64,000 nt of DNA, from assembly GCA_025531455.1 (NCBI GenBank), contig JAMYHL010000027.1, forward strand, positions 495,835-559,834, in the 5' to 3' direction. Every line of letters begins with the position of its first letter. Positions within the stretch are counted from its first letter, which is position 1. The stretch comes from Apiotrichum sp. Y4204. Taxonomy: Eukaryota; Basidiomycota; Tremellomycetes; Trichosporonales; Trichosporonaceae. Below the pieces are notes generated by a model that saw only the letters and a program-made list of their open reading frames with translations, was not told where the DNA came from and searched no databases. Both the position numbers and the translations under genes were made by a program. Shown piece by piece: positions 44,543 to 55,374 of this stretch.

Positions 44543-45887
44543 GCGTAATGACCCCAAGTGACGTCGCGGGAAGGCTTCTCGGCTTCTCAACCCCGCAGAC
44601 TCTTGGCGTCACTGCACCCCAAAATCCTAGAAGCAGCTCTGATCCTCATGTGCATGCGTTACACCACCACTACCTATCCATTTCCATTTCCATTTAATGT
44701 CCTTTTACAGTCTAGATTGGGGCCCGCTCCCTATGTGTTACGAACATGGCACCAGCCGCATGTCAACGCATGTACTAGTATGCAGTATGCAAGCATGAAG
44801 CAGCGCGAGCGGCGACAGGATGGACACGGTATTGAATGCGTAGCGACGCGTACCGCAGCAAGCACAGCAGCTGCGAAACCACAAGCGACTAGCACTGATC
44901 TCACTGATAAGACAATCAGCAGTTCAGTGCACCGCCTCTGTCGGCTTTCGGGCGCATCTATATCTCGCATCTCGGGTCAGATCTCGGCCCATATCTCGGT
45001 CTCGGGCGGACTGGTGCGCCAATCTCGGAGACAAGACACCGCGCTGTGTTGGGCATCGGGAGGATACACTGCAACACTGCCTCTGGAAATCTGGATCCCT
45101 GTCGAATTCTGTACAGCCAGCCCACAGTAACTGACCAGAGCCGCGGAGATGAATGCGCAGCTCCAAGCTGCGCCAGCTGCGTAGGCTCACCGAGTCCCCG
45201 CCCGAGACCCCGAGGGAGAGCATGCCGCCGGCGCACCCGAAGTCTCCCGATCACGCCCCCGTCGCCTCGATCAAAGTTGTGCAAGAACTGGTCAGAGAGT
45301 GGGGCTAATGGGACGGAATGGACCACGCGTTCGAATGCTCCACTTTTACTTCTGATATTGGGATTTGCCGGCCTGCGCGGTCTGTTCCCACCTACACTCT
45401 TACGCTCGTACACTGGTGCTGACGTGCGTGCAGTTATGTGATTACTCTCTTGCTGTTTTGCATAAGGATCCCATGCGCTGTATGCGCTGCAAGCACATGG
45501 TATAGATTACTAGCTAGACTGGTTGCGGACTAGGAGAGCCTTAGGTTAATGCCACTGAACAACAGCTTGCACTGAACGGGTCTCCCGTCCCCAAGACTCT
45601 ATCCGTCTCATCCCTGCTTCCAATTCCAACAACTGCGGCAGACAGAGGCGATGGCTCGACGACCCTCTTCAGAAGCCCATTCATCGCCCATCCCCACCAC
45701 TCTGGCTCGGCCTTCTCTGCGGCGCGACCAGCACTGTATCGGACCATCATCGGATAATCCTCGGAATTCATAATGACGCACTGGCGGAACCCCCTAGCTG
45801 GCGGCCATCAAGCCATCGCGCACAGGTATAAGACCACCGATTCCCACCACGATTCATCCCTCCTCCTCCTCCTCATCACCATCCACG
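44543..45887. other. Gene-poor stretch between GT32 and GH3 genes
   Basis: No gene is firmly supported. CATTTC units occur at about 44677-44696. TCTCGG/ATCTCGG words cluster at 44960-45005. A 76-codon minus-strand frame (45541-45771, start MNSEDYPMMVRYSAGR) has a plausible composition but no recognised domain. A TATAAG at 45837-45842 lies 46 bp before the GH3 start. Confidence 0.4.
45541..45771 (-). CDS. Possible small hypothetical ORF
   Basis: The 76-residue frame includes EPEWWGWAMNGLLKRVVEPS and an Ala/Val/Gly segment. It diverges from the GH3 gene, 117 bp apart. No family or splice evidence supports it, so it may be chance. Confidence 0.25.
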   Translation of the reverse strand: MNSEDYPMMVRYSAGRAAEKAEPEWWGWAMNGLLKRVVEPSPLSAAVVGIGSRDETDRVLGTGDPFSASCCSVALT

Positions 45888-48609
45888 ATGCCCGACCACG
45901 CGTTCCTCACAGCCGACCTCGACGCGCTCCTCCCTCAGCTCTCCGAGGGCGAGAAAATCGCCCTCGTCGCAGGCGAGGGGTGGTGGGAGTGAGTATACCC
46001 CCAAGCGATTAATCCGGACTGACACCAGAACGCATCCCATCCCCCGCCTCGGTATCCCCAGCGTCAAAGTTACAGACGGGCCGAACGGTGCGCGCGGCGG
46101 CAGTTTCTTCAAGCAGAGTACGTGTGGAGAAGTACTGTATATATCCCCTCCTCTGACGGCAGCACGCGCGTCGGCCCTGCCAAACGCGACATGCCTCGCC
46201 TCGACGTTTTCGCCGTCGCTCGTACGCTCCGCAGGCGCCCTCCTCGCCGCCGAGACCAAGGCGCGCGGCGCCGTCTGCCTCCTCGCCCCAACAGTGAATA
46301 TTGCGCGGTCGCCGCTCGGCGGCCGCGCATTCGAGAGTTTCTCCGAAGACCCCACGCTCTCGGGAACCATGGCGGCCGAGTATATTGCAGGCTTACAGGA
46401 GAATGGGGTGAGCGCGACAATCAAGCATCTCGTCGCGAATGACCAGGAACACGAGCGGAATGGTGCCGACTGTGTGATTGCCCCACGGCCGCTTAGGGAG
46501 ATATACCTCCGCCCATTCCAGATTGCCGAGGCGCGTTCCCGACCGGGCGCGTACATGACCGCATACAACAAGCTGAACGGGACGCACTGCTCTGAAAACA
46601 AGTGGTTGCTGGATGTCGTGAGGCGCGAGTGGGGGAGCGACGCGCTGTTCATGAGCGACTGGTACGGGACGTACGGGACCGCCGAGGGGATGAATGCCGG
46701 GCTGTCGCTCGAGATGCCCGGTCCGGCGATATGGCGCGCGGCACACCTTGTCCGCCCGCTGATTTCTGCACACAAGATTCTCCCAGAGGTCCTCGATGCC
46801 AGGGCGAGAGAGGTGCTCGCGTTTGTCCAGCGTACAGCCAAGCGTAACCCCGAACTCGCGTTTGGGTCCAAAGAGGAACGGACCCGCGAAGAGTGCCGCA
46901 AGGAGGATGCAGCCCTGCTCCGCCGCCTGGCGGGCGAAGGCGCCGTGCTCCTCAAGAACGAGGGTGTCCTGCCGCTCCGTAAAGGTCACGTCGCGGTCAT
47001 TGGCCCGCACGCCAAGACCGCAGTCATCACCGGTGGGGGGAGTGCGCAGCTCCGTGCCGCGTGGACCGTGTCGCCTTGGGCAGGCATGGTGGAGAACAAA
47101 CCCGAGGGCATCGAGCTCGACTACTCCCTCGGCTGCGTGAGCGCAAAGTACCTCCCTCTCCTTGGGGACGAGTTCACCACGCCAGAGGGTAAACCCGGAT
47201 TCGACCTGGCATACTACGCGATCCAGGACGGGGAGGTGGACAAGACGCCCGCCGTCAAGGACTGGTTTGACGTGTCCAACATGTTCATGGCGGATTTCTT
47301 CCACCCGTCCCTCGGCGAGCAGTTTGTGACCGAGCTGTTGGCAAAGTTCACCGCGCCCATTACGGGCGAGTACGAGTTTGGCACAGTCGTCACCGGCCAG
47401 GGGTGGCTGTATGTCGATGGCGAGCTGGTTGTCGACAACTCGCGCAACCAGACTATGGGCGAGGCGTTTTTCAACAATGGCACCATCGAGGTGCGCGGCC
47501 GTGTCCAGGTGGAGAAGGGCAAGGTGGGTACACCTTGAAGACAATACTGACATTCCAGGACTACGCCATCCGCTTCGTACACGATTCGCGGCGCGCAGCG
47601 GACCGCGGCGAAGGCCCATTTGTGGTCAAGGGGTGCCGGCTGGGCGCGTTCCCTGTCGTGGATGCCGAGCGGGCAATCACGGACGCGGCGGCGCTCGCGG
47701 CCGAGTGCGACACTGCTGTCGTGTTTGTTGGGCTGAACGCCGACTGGGAGTCGGAGGGGTACGACCGCGCAGACCTGTCTTTGCCGCTACGGACCGACGA
47801 GCTGGTCGCGGCCGTTGCCGAGGCCAACCCGAACACGGTGGTGGTAGTGCAGTCCGGCTCGGCGGTAAGCATGCCGTGGGCTGATAATGTAAAAGGCGTG
47901 ATTCAGGCATGGTACGGCGGCAACGAGCTGGGCAACGCGCTCGCGGACGTGCTCTACGGCGAGCGGAACCCGAGCGGGCGGATGCCGCTCAGTTTCCCCC
48001 ATCGTGTGCAGGACATTGCGGCGTTCCCGAATGCGAAATCGGCCCGCACACAGATCCGCTACGACGAGGGCGTGTGGGTCGGATACAGGTATCACAACAT
48101 GCGCAACGTCCCGCCGCTGTGGGCTTTCGGCCACGGGCTGAGCTACACTATTTTTGGCTACGAGGGGCTGGGAGTGGAGGTCAAGGAGGAAAAAGGTAAC
48201 GAGTGGTCTGCGACGCTTAGCGTTTCGGTGCGGAACACCGGCTCGGTTGTCGGCGACCACGCCGTCCTCGTCTTCCTCACCCCGCCTGACGAGTCCGCCA
48301 CGGGGCTCATGCATCCCCAGGTCACGCTGCAGGGGTACGCCAAGGTGTATGGTCTCGAGCCCGGCGCCGAGGAGAGGGTGGAGATTAAGCTTGACAAGTG
48401 TGAGTACAGAATCCTGCCGTCTATTGGTCCCTTCCCCACCCAGCTTCGCGACACTGACAACAGACGCAATTTCGCACTGGGACGAGTTGAGCGACACATG
48501 GCGCGCGGAGACGGGCGAGTGGACGGCACACGTCGCCGCCGACGCGGGGCGCATGCTCGCGAGCACAGCGTTCAGTGTCAAAGACGCAATGCCGTGGCGC
48601 GGGGTATAG
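45888..48609 (+). CDS. GH3 beta-glucosidase with PA14 insert
   Basis: The enzyme releases glucose from beta-glucosides; about 850 residues are assembled from five exons. The N-terminus MPDHAFLTADLDALLPQLSE has no signal peptide, so it is likely intracellular. Exon 2 ends KQ and splices (GTACGT) to TRASALPNATCLASTFSPSL. GH3 marks follow: VTDGPNGARGG, APTVNIARSPLGGRAFESFS, TIKHLVANDQEHERNGADC (the KH substrate motif), and ALFMSDWYGTYGTAEG with the nucleophile Asp in SDW. The second sheet domain contains GPHAKTAVITGGGSAQL. A PA14 domain is inserted at about residues 400-545 (GEYEFGTVVTGQGWLYVDGE), a lid that shapes substrate choice. After it come SGSAVSMPW, WYGGNELGNALADVLYGERN, PSGRMPLSFP and an Fn3-like C-terminus. 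The stop is 50 bp from that of the convergent acyltransferase gene. Confidence 0.92.
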
Positions 48610-48659
48610 TGCATAAAAGAAGGATTAGAGAACTGTTTGGTTATGAAATGTATGGATCT

Positions 48660-50094
48660 CTACTCGCGGGTCATCTCCGCCACGCTCCCTTCCTCTCCCG
48701 CCGCCATGCGCTCCAGCATCCTCTGCAGGACGGCATGGACGCGCTCCGTCTGCGCGCGGTCCGCCGCACATCCCTCGCGCCACGCCGTGGTGATCCGCAC
48801 ACCGCCCTCATGGCCCACCACGTTGACCATGTACGCGCTCGCAAACGGGCTCGCGGTCTGGCCCCACATGGCGTCCTCTGCCCCCGGGGGAAGGAGGATT
48901 GCGCCGAGGTTGGACATTGCCATCGAGTCGCGGTAGGGGTTCGCGCTCTTTGCCCGCTGGAGAAAGTGCTTTTCCCACCCCGTCGGAGCCTTCGGATCGC
49001 ACGTTGAAGGGTCTACCTCCGGGTCCGGGAGATACGCTAGCAGACCAATCGTCATCCGTCCAGCTGCGACGCCCTCAGGACTCGAAACCAGCCCGGCCAT
49101 CGCCTTTGCCAGATCCCATACCCCTTCGTCTCTCCACACGCTGCCTTCCCACTCGACGCTCGAGACGTAGTTGTGCGTCGCGCCCGCGTGGCCCTTTGCG
49201 GGATCGCGCTCGTCGCGCGCCGTTCCCGCTGCGAGCTTGAGTTCGGTATTGGCGCCGAAGACGGCCCACATGGCACAGAGGTATGCGGTTTTGAGGGTGG
49301 GATGGAGGGTTGCTATTCCGCGGGCTTTCCCGGCACTTTTCAAACCGGAGACTGTCGAGGTGGGGAGGGAGAGGAGGAGTATGTCCTCGGGGGCGGCGAG
49401 GGGCGAGGGGCATGGTCCCGGCCAAGGGTCGGCGGTCGTGAGGCGCGATTGGAGAAAGTGCGGGAGGCGGGGGAGGACGAGCTCGCGCGCAACGACGGGA
49501 AGGAGGAAGCGGAGGGACGGGGTGAGGGAGACGGTGTCGTCCATCCGCGCCACGTCCCATTTCTCAGGCTCGAGCGAGAGCGTCGGGGAGAGGAGGTGGC
49601 GCACGAGATGCGTCGTGCCCCGTCCGTCGGCTACCAGATGATTCCACGCGATGAGGAGATAGGAGCGCGGGCCAGTGACGCGGGTAATGGCCCACAGGGG
49701 GCGCGCGTCGTTTCCTTCAAATGACAGAGACGCAAAACGCGCCATTTCGCGTTTGTACAGTTCCTCTAGCCCCAGCCCCACGGTGTTCTCTTCCTCTCTG
49801 AGAATTTCCGCGGGGGGCCACGGCGCGCCGGGGATGTATCCCGGTTTATTCGTTTGATGGCCGCTTAGCCTTGCGGAGAGGAGGGGGAGGCGCGCCTGGA
49901 GATCTGAGATGCGTTGAGAGAGAAAGGCACGGGAAGGGAGCGCGGACGCCGGGTAGGATATCGCGTAGAGGATCGTGTGTGGATACCCTGCGTTCTGGCG
50001 CGCGAGCGAGTAGCGCTCGTGCAGGCCCACTTGGGGTTAGCTTGGGGGTGAAGGGAGACGTACTCGGCCGGAACTCTGGGACTGGGACTGCCAT
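48660..50094 (-). CDS. AATase-type acyltransferase (alcohol acetyltransferase-like)
   Basis: Two exons with a 34-nt intron (GTACGT donor) give 466 codons. The first exon has only 28 nt or so and encodes MAVPVPEFRP. The splice then rebuilds an in-frame Met codon (MGLHERYSLARQNAGYP). The fold belongs to the CoA-dependent acyltransferase superfamily. The catalytic motif H-x3-D-G is seen in LIAWNHLVADGRGTTHLVRH. C-terminal landmarks are SMAMSNLGAILLP and YMVNVVGHEGGVRITTAWRE, equivalent to the DFGWG-side region, here degenerate. Yeast Atf1/2 acetylate alcohols or sterols; other members make wax or glycolipid esters. Substrate unknown. No membrane helix is evident. Confidence 0.8.
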
Positions 50095-50406
50095 CGTGAG
50101 ACGTGATGGGATGGGATGAGATGAGAAGAGAAGAGAAGAGAGACGTGTCCAGGTGGTATCTGGGCGCGAGGCGGTAAGACATTGCGTTTTTGGGTGACGG
50201 ACGAGGCCGACAGGTCCGGCGCGCCCGAGGCTCCGGGATCGGTTCCGTTGTTTGGTTCCCGTTGCCACTGTGCTTTGATCATTTGACGGCCGACTGGAAG
50301 GACAAGAACATGGCATGAGTAGGAAGACATGGAATAAGGACAAGTAGACAAATAGACTGGTAGACAAGACGGCAGGTGGTAAGGTATCGCAAGACTCTTT
50401 TCCTCT
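50095..50406. promoter_or_regulatory. Promoter of the acyltransferase gene
   Basis: About 0.3 kb with GAGAT/GAAGA purine units at 50099-50143 (a pyrimidine leader on the coding strand). It also holds the 3' end of the next minus-strand gene. Confidence 0.4.
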
Positions 50407-51672
50407 CTACTCCTCCGCCATCTCGCTCCTCTCGCTCACGCTCTCTGCACTCTCCGCGCTCCCCGAGCTCCCCGAGCTCTTCTCGCTTCCCTCCGCCCTC
50501 ACGCTCATCGTACTCCCCACGCTCAGCACAGAACTCTCCTCGCTCCCTCTAGCCTCCCTCTCCCTCTCACTCCCGCTCTCGCTCCAATCCACCTCGAAGC
50601 CAAGTACACGGAGCACCTCGCCAATCTCAAAGCGCGCAACCATCTCCCACTCCTTGACGCCAAACTCGATGCCGTTCCAGATATGCAGGCCGGCGCGCAC
50701 AACGTCCGCGTCAGGACGGAGGATCGCGGTCCCAAAGTCGATCACCCGGATACCCGACGAGGAGCGGAGCCAGTGTTTTGGCTCAGCGGCGAGGTGGACG
50801 ACGCCGGCTTCGTGCAGTCGTCCGTAGTGTTCGACAATCTGCTGTCTTCCATCAGCCATACCCTCTTTGTTTAGCTCTCACCTCTCGTCGTCAGTCAGGC
50901 TCTCTGCCTTGACGCACTCTCCCGCGTTCTCCATCACAGCTACAAACGCCTCGTCACCCTCATCCGCGAGCGCAGCGTACACCCCGTGCCACCGCGGCAC
51001 CGCCACGCCCTGCAGCGGGCGCAGGGCGTGGTCGTAAAGCCACGCCTCGCGGGCAATGGTGGAAACGACATCAGACGCCGGGAGCGGGTGCGTACCGGGA
51101 CACACGAGTTTGATGACGACCTGCGCGGCGGACGATGTAGATGGAGTGCCGTTCGTGGCGGCGGCTGTACCGGCGGTGGTCGTGTTCAGCTCCTCTTCTT
51201 GATATCCCCCCACCCGCGCATGCTCCCTCTGCGCAATTTCCACCTCGGCAAGCATGCCTTCAACCTCAGCAATACACGCCGTCCACACGTCGCCCTCCTT
51301 GATGCGCTCCCCGATCGCGACTGGGTCCGGGGCCGCGAGGCCCGGGAACCCCGCATCGGCCCACGCGCCAGGGTCGCCCTTTGCGTGGGTGCTGAGCCAG
51401 GCGGCGAGCCACGGCTCGACGTCCGCGGAAGTGAGGAGGACGCGGGGGGGGACGGGGCCGATAAACTCGCGGGGGAGGGTGGAGATGCGTTGTGAGACGG
51501 GGGAGGTGTGCGAGATGTGTAGCTGGTGTCAGAGAAAGGAGAGGGGAGAGCGTACGGGTAACAGTGGGGCGAGGATGTTTGTGCTTGCGCGCGAGGCGAG
51601 GCTCTCGGTGGAAAAGTAGATGGACGCCGGGGATTTGGGGTAGGCTGTCGCGCGGCGGGTGCAGCACCACAT
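50407..51672 (-). CDS. Kinase-fold protein with altered catalytic loop
   Basis: Three exons (introns of 33 and 36 nt) give 398 codons. The first 190 residues are not recognised (MWCCTRRATAYPKSPASIYF, RISTLPREFIGPVPPRVLLT, PWLAAWLSTHAKGDPGAWAD). From about residue 180 the sequence follows a protein-kinase/RIO-like plan. VVIKLVCPG carries a beta-3-like Lys; SDVVSTIAREAWLYDHALRP is the alphaC position with Glu; AVPRWHGVYAA and FVAVMENAGECV span the hinge. IVEHYGRLHEAGVVHLAAEP then KHWL is the catalytic-loop position, and GIRVIDFGTAIL is the DFG segment. At the catalytic loop the expected H-x-D (or HGD) reads HLA, so the catalytic Asp is missing although DFG remains. The C-terminus is Ser/Glu low complexity. 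Fungi have many such single-domain kinase-like proteins of unknown role. I infer a pseudokinase. Confidence 0.65.
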
Positions 51673-52210
51673 CGTGGCCGGAGGGGAGGGAGATGGAAAG
51701 AGGAGTGTGAGGACGGAGGAGATGAAGAGGGGGGTGAGGGTGACGGCTCGAGGGGTGTCACTGATTACTGATCAGTGATGGTGACTGTGATGGTGATGAA
51801 CTGGCGATGCGCGACACGTCCGACGAACACGAGCTGCGCGAGCTGCCTCTCACGACCGCGAGTCGCCACAGCCAGAAACTCTGTAGAGTCGAGCCCAGTC
51901 TGCTGGCACTGTGCTCCAAGTCTCTCCAACCTAAAGGAAACCCCCTGCATGCATGTTCTCGTCACTGTCGTCGCTTCTGTCACTAGTCACTGCTTGCTTG
52001 CTTCTGTCGCCCAAATGTCGCCATGTCGCCATTGCTAATTGTCACGAAGAGATGCAGAAGATGCAGAGACGCACAAGATGCCACTTCGGTTCAACTCCGG
52101 ATAAACCCCTTTTGTCGATTTCCACCATCCGCCTCCACTCCCAACCTCACATCTCTCGATCTTTCTTAACATTCACTCCCTCGTCACCTTTCCACATCTC
52201 TCCTACCGCG
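51673..52210. promoter_or_regulatory. Divergent promoter of the kinase-like gene and ELP6
   Basis: About 0.54 kb with a TGATGGTGACTG duplication around 51775-51800 and a pyrimidine-rich leader before ELP6. No gene is seen. Confidence 0.4.
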
Positions 52211-52992
52211 ATGCCGCTACTCTCCCCACACCTCGATTTCGCCTCCGCAACCCTCCCGCCACCCGGAACCCACCTAGTCGTGAGCGATACGCTCACCGCG
52301 CCAGCCGGCATCGTACTCCTCCACCTCCTCTCCGCCGCGCGGAGCCAAGGCGTACCAGTAAGACAACCTATATACAATACAGTGACCAAAACTCACAACA
52401 GGTGCTCTGGGTCGACATCCGCGGCGAGACACCACAAGCGCTCACCGCCGCCCTGCGCCGCACGGGAGCCCAGCCCCCAGAACTACACACTGTTTCCCCC
52501 TCCTTCCTCCCCGCTGGTCTGGCGCCAGGCCCGCACCTCTTCACCCCCGCCCCCGACCTGCGACCTACACACGCCGCGATCGTCTCCGCCGTCTCCGCCC
52601 TCACAAGTTCTCCACTTATTGTTCTCGATGGTCTCTCGGAACTCGTGCGATCCGGCCACTCTCCCGCGGCGGTTGCGCGCTTCGTGCGCGCGCTCCTCCC
52701 CCTCGGCACAGTCGTTTCGACACTGCATGCCGACCACTTCCCGAAAACCCCCGCCGCTCCGGATGTGCCTTGTGCAGATGGGGATCTCCTCCCCCGTCTC
52801 TTGAGGGTCGCCGACACGTGGTGGCGCGTGAGTGGCCTTGCCACCGGGAGGTCGGGGGACGTTTCGGGAGAAATCAGCGTGCACCATCTCCGGGGCGGGA
52901 CGGGGGTGAGCCGCGCCGCGCCGCTCCAGTTCCGCCTCGAGGTCGGCGGCGTCAAGGTCTTTGCAAAGGGGACCGGGCGGGGGTTCTTGTAG
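52211..52992 (+). CDS. ELP6: Elongator complex subunit Elp6
   Basis: Elp6 is a RecA-fold ring subunit of the Elp456 half of Elongator, which binds tRNA and supports wobble-uridine modification. Two exons (52211-52357, 52402-52992) give 245 codons, within the family range. Early sequence HLVVSDTLTAPAGIVLLHLL stands where active RecA proteins have a P-loop; no GKT/S is present, as in other Elp6. Strand VLWVDIRGETPQ and PLIVLDGLSELV follow. The C-terminal block is diagnostic: LLRVADTWWRVSGLATGRSG, DVSGEISVHHL, then LQFRLEVGGVKVFAKGTGRG, matching the known Elp6 end in which a Phe-Ala/Pro-Lys-Gly phrase closes the protein. ELP4 is 17 kb away on the other strand. Confidence 0.85.
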
Positions 52993-53172
52993 CTTGTAGC
53001 TCTCTATTTTTATTGCCAGATGTGCATCCGTATCCCAAAAGTATGTATCATGAAGGAGGGTGAGAATGGAGTGAATGAGGATTGGGAGAATGAGGGGGCT
53101 ATGAGTATCTCTGTATGTCTATGCAGCTCGATTATCCGGACTTGCCTGCGGTGTGCTTTACTTTCTCCACGG

Positions 53173-55374
53173 TCATCCCAACAGGAACCGCGAGACAGCG
53201 ATCGGGAACGGCGTTCCCGCATCCGGCGCTGCGCACGAGTAGTCCCAGCGCTTGTCGAACGCGGTGAAGATGGCATTGTAGTGGAGGATGATGGCGAACA
53301 CGATGCCGAGGTGCCACATGTTGTGGCTCGCGCCGCAGAGGTCAAACTTGCCGGGGAGGACGCACTCGGGAAAGTGGAAGGCGTAGAAGAGGAGCGCAAA
53401 GACGTACATGCTCACGGAGCGGAAGAAGGGCGCGACAAACTCGTTCGTCTTGGCAATCCCGTACTCGACATACAGGTGAACCAGCGGGGCGAACATGGCG
53501 ACATTCAAGCAGAGGAAGAAGAGGATACGCAGATGCTTGTTCTTGCGCTGGTTGAACCACTTTTGGAACGGGAGATACGAGCCGAGTGCGCCAAAGGCAA
53601 CGTTGATAGACGTAAACGAGATCAACGTCTTCGGGCTGCAGTAGTACGCGTTGTAAACCGCAGTGTTGAACGACAGGGCAATCAGCCACGAGATGCCGAT
53701 ATAGTCCACACACGCGCCCCATTCGAACCACCGCCGGTTCGCACAGCCGGAAAGAATGTGCCACCCAGCCGAAGACGAGAGACACGAGACAGCCGCCAGG
53801 AGATAGCTGATCAGCATTGCCGTGTCAATCCAGTGCGGGTCTGGTAGCGGCGACCGCCACACAATGTACGGCACGAACGCGGTGATGATGAGGGTCGGGA
53901 TAAAGTGCGAGTGGATGTTGACCGTCTCGTTGTGTATGCCAAACGCCGACTTTATCAACGGGATCGGGCCGTGCTGCCCGCCAAGGGGGATGAAGCGGCT
54001 GGATGTTAGCGCTAGCGCGCAAGGTCACGCTGTGGTGGCGCTTCTGACTCACTAGCCGGTTTGGATGTACTGGTTGTTGCGCCACCAGACTGGCAGGTCG
54101 TTGAACGTGATGAGCTTGCGGCCGTGCATGCTGCGCTCCAGCGCCTCGAGCACGGTGGGCATGACCGCCGCGTCGTCCAGGACCTGGTGTGCACCATGCT
54201 TCTCACACGGCACCTCGAGCTCGTGCGCGAGCAAATCCTCATCCGCGGCGCCAAGCGCCGACTCTACGGTTTGTGCATCCAGATTCGCGAGATCCGCCTC
54301 GCCCGAGTCGTCCACAATCGTCGCGGCGGCCTCGGCAACCGGCCGCATCCACTGGTCGAGGAACGACGGCGCGCCGAATCGCGAGAAATCAAAATCGCTA
54401 TCACCGAGGCTCTTTGAGCGCTTCAGCTTCCGGCGCGCGATCGCGCTCGCTGGGCCGGGAGTACGGTTCGGGAAGAGGTACTCTGGCTCGTCGCTGTCTT
54501 CATCCTCTGCGCGCGCCACTTTGTCGTCTAGCGAACAGCTCGTCGCGTGGTGCGATTTCGTGCGCCGCAAATCATGCCCCTGATCCTGGTTGCCCCATCC
54601 GAGCGTCTCCCATCCCGCCCAGTCGTCTGGCGGGAGCGCCGAGTGCACAATATCGATGACGCGCTGGCGCGCGCCGTTCATCGCCCGGGAGGAAGCGGAG
54701 ACCGGATCCGGCCACGGGCCATCACCCAGCGGACGCCCAATGTTGAGATCCACGGCCTGGAGACGGTTCGGAAGGCTTTGCAGCCATTCCCGGTTTGGTG
54801 CCAGGCCGGAAAGGCCGGCAGGCACGCCCGGGGCATATGCGAGAATGTCTTCGCGCAGCTTGCGCAGCATGTCGAGCACGGCATGATCCTCGGGCGTGGG
54901 CGGCGGCGAGTGCGGGTCTCGTAGCCGAGCTGCCGATGCAGAAGCAGAAGTGGAGGCGGCACTGCTGGTCGGAGTGGCGCCAGTGCCGCTAGGAGCCGGT
55001 GCACGTGTGTGGTGTCTGCGGCGAACGCCTGGAGTCGGGGCAGCGAGCGCCGAGCTGAATGCATCGACGTCAGTCTCGTCCTCGGACGACGGCGAGGGCG
55101 AGGAGGTGACGCTCAGGCGGCGCGTCGCGTCGTGGTCGCGGTCCATCTCGTCCTCGTCGACCGGGTCCATGCCAAGCCTCTCGCGCAGGGCATTCTCCGC
55201 CTCGCCCAGGTATCCGAGCAGTGCGGCGCGGAGGCCGGACACGGAGGGAAAGCCGAGGAGCGAGGTCGACTCGTCTGTCGGAACTGTGAGCGGCATCGGG
55301 TGCGAAAAGCGCCGGCGCCATGGTGCGCGCTGTCCCGTCGGCGTCGAGGCCGACGTTGGGGTGGGCGTCTCCAT
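53173..55374 (-). CDS. PAQR-family seven-TM protein with long N-terminus (Izh3-like)
   Basis: Two exons joined across a 54-nt intron (53999-54052) give 715 codons. About 420 N-terminal residues are cytosolic, Ser/Pro-rich and acidic. The family part starts FNDLPVWWRNNQYIQTGYRF, the classic PAQR lead-in, with the splice inside GYR. GIHNETVNIHSHFIP is the next signature and supplies a His of the zinc site. Seven hydrophobic helices follow. The last pair of His lies in ASHNMWHLGIVFAIILHYNA. Length and design resemble yeast Izh3, whose N-terminus is also extended, though less so. PAQR proteins act in sterol/zinc homeostasis and are thought to have ceramidase-like activity. The N-terminal RRKLKRSKSLGDSDFDFSRF is a possible phosphorylation-rich region. 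Confidence 0.88.

Noticed and set aside
43187..44590. 467-codon minus-strand ORF
   Set aside because: It is a shadow of the GT32 gene, which has the DxD motif, membrane anchor and correct splicing on the plus strand.
45260..45350. Possible tRNA around a GTTCGAATGC T-loop-like word
   Set aside because: No acceptor stem or D arm can be paired around it.
46393..47619. 408-codon minus-strand ORF, and another at 45876-46955
   Set aside because: Both are antisense to GH3 exons with clear catalytic motifs.
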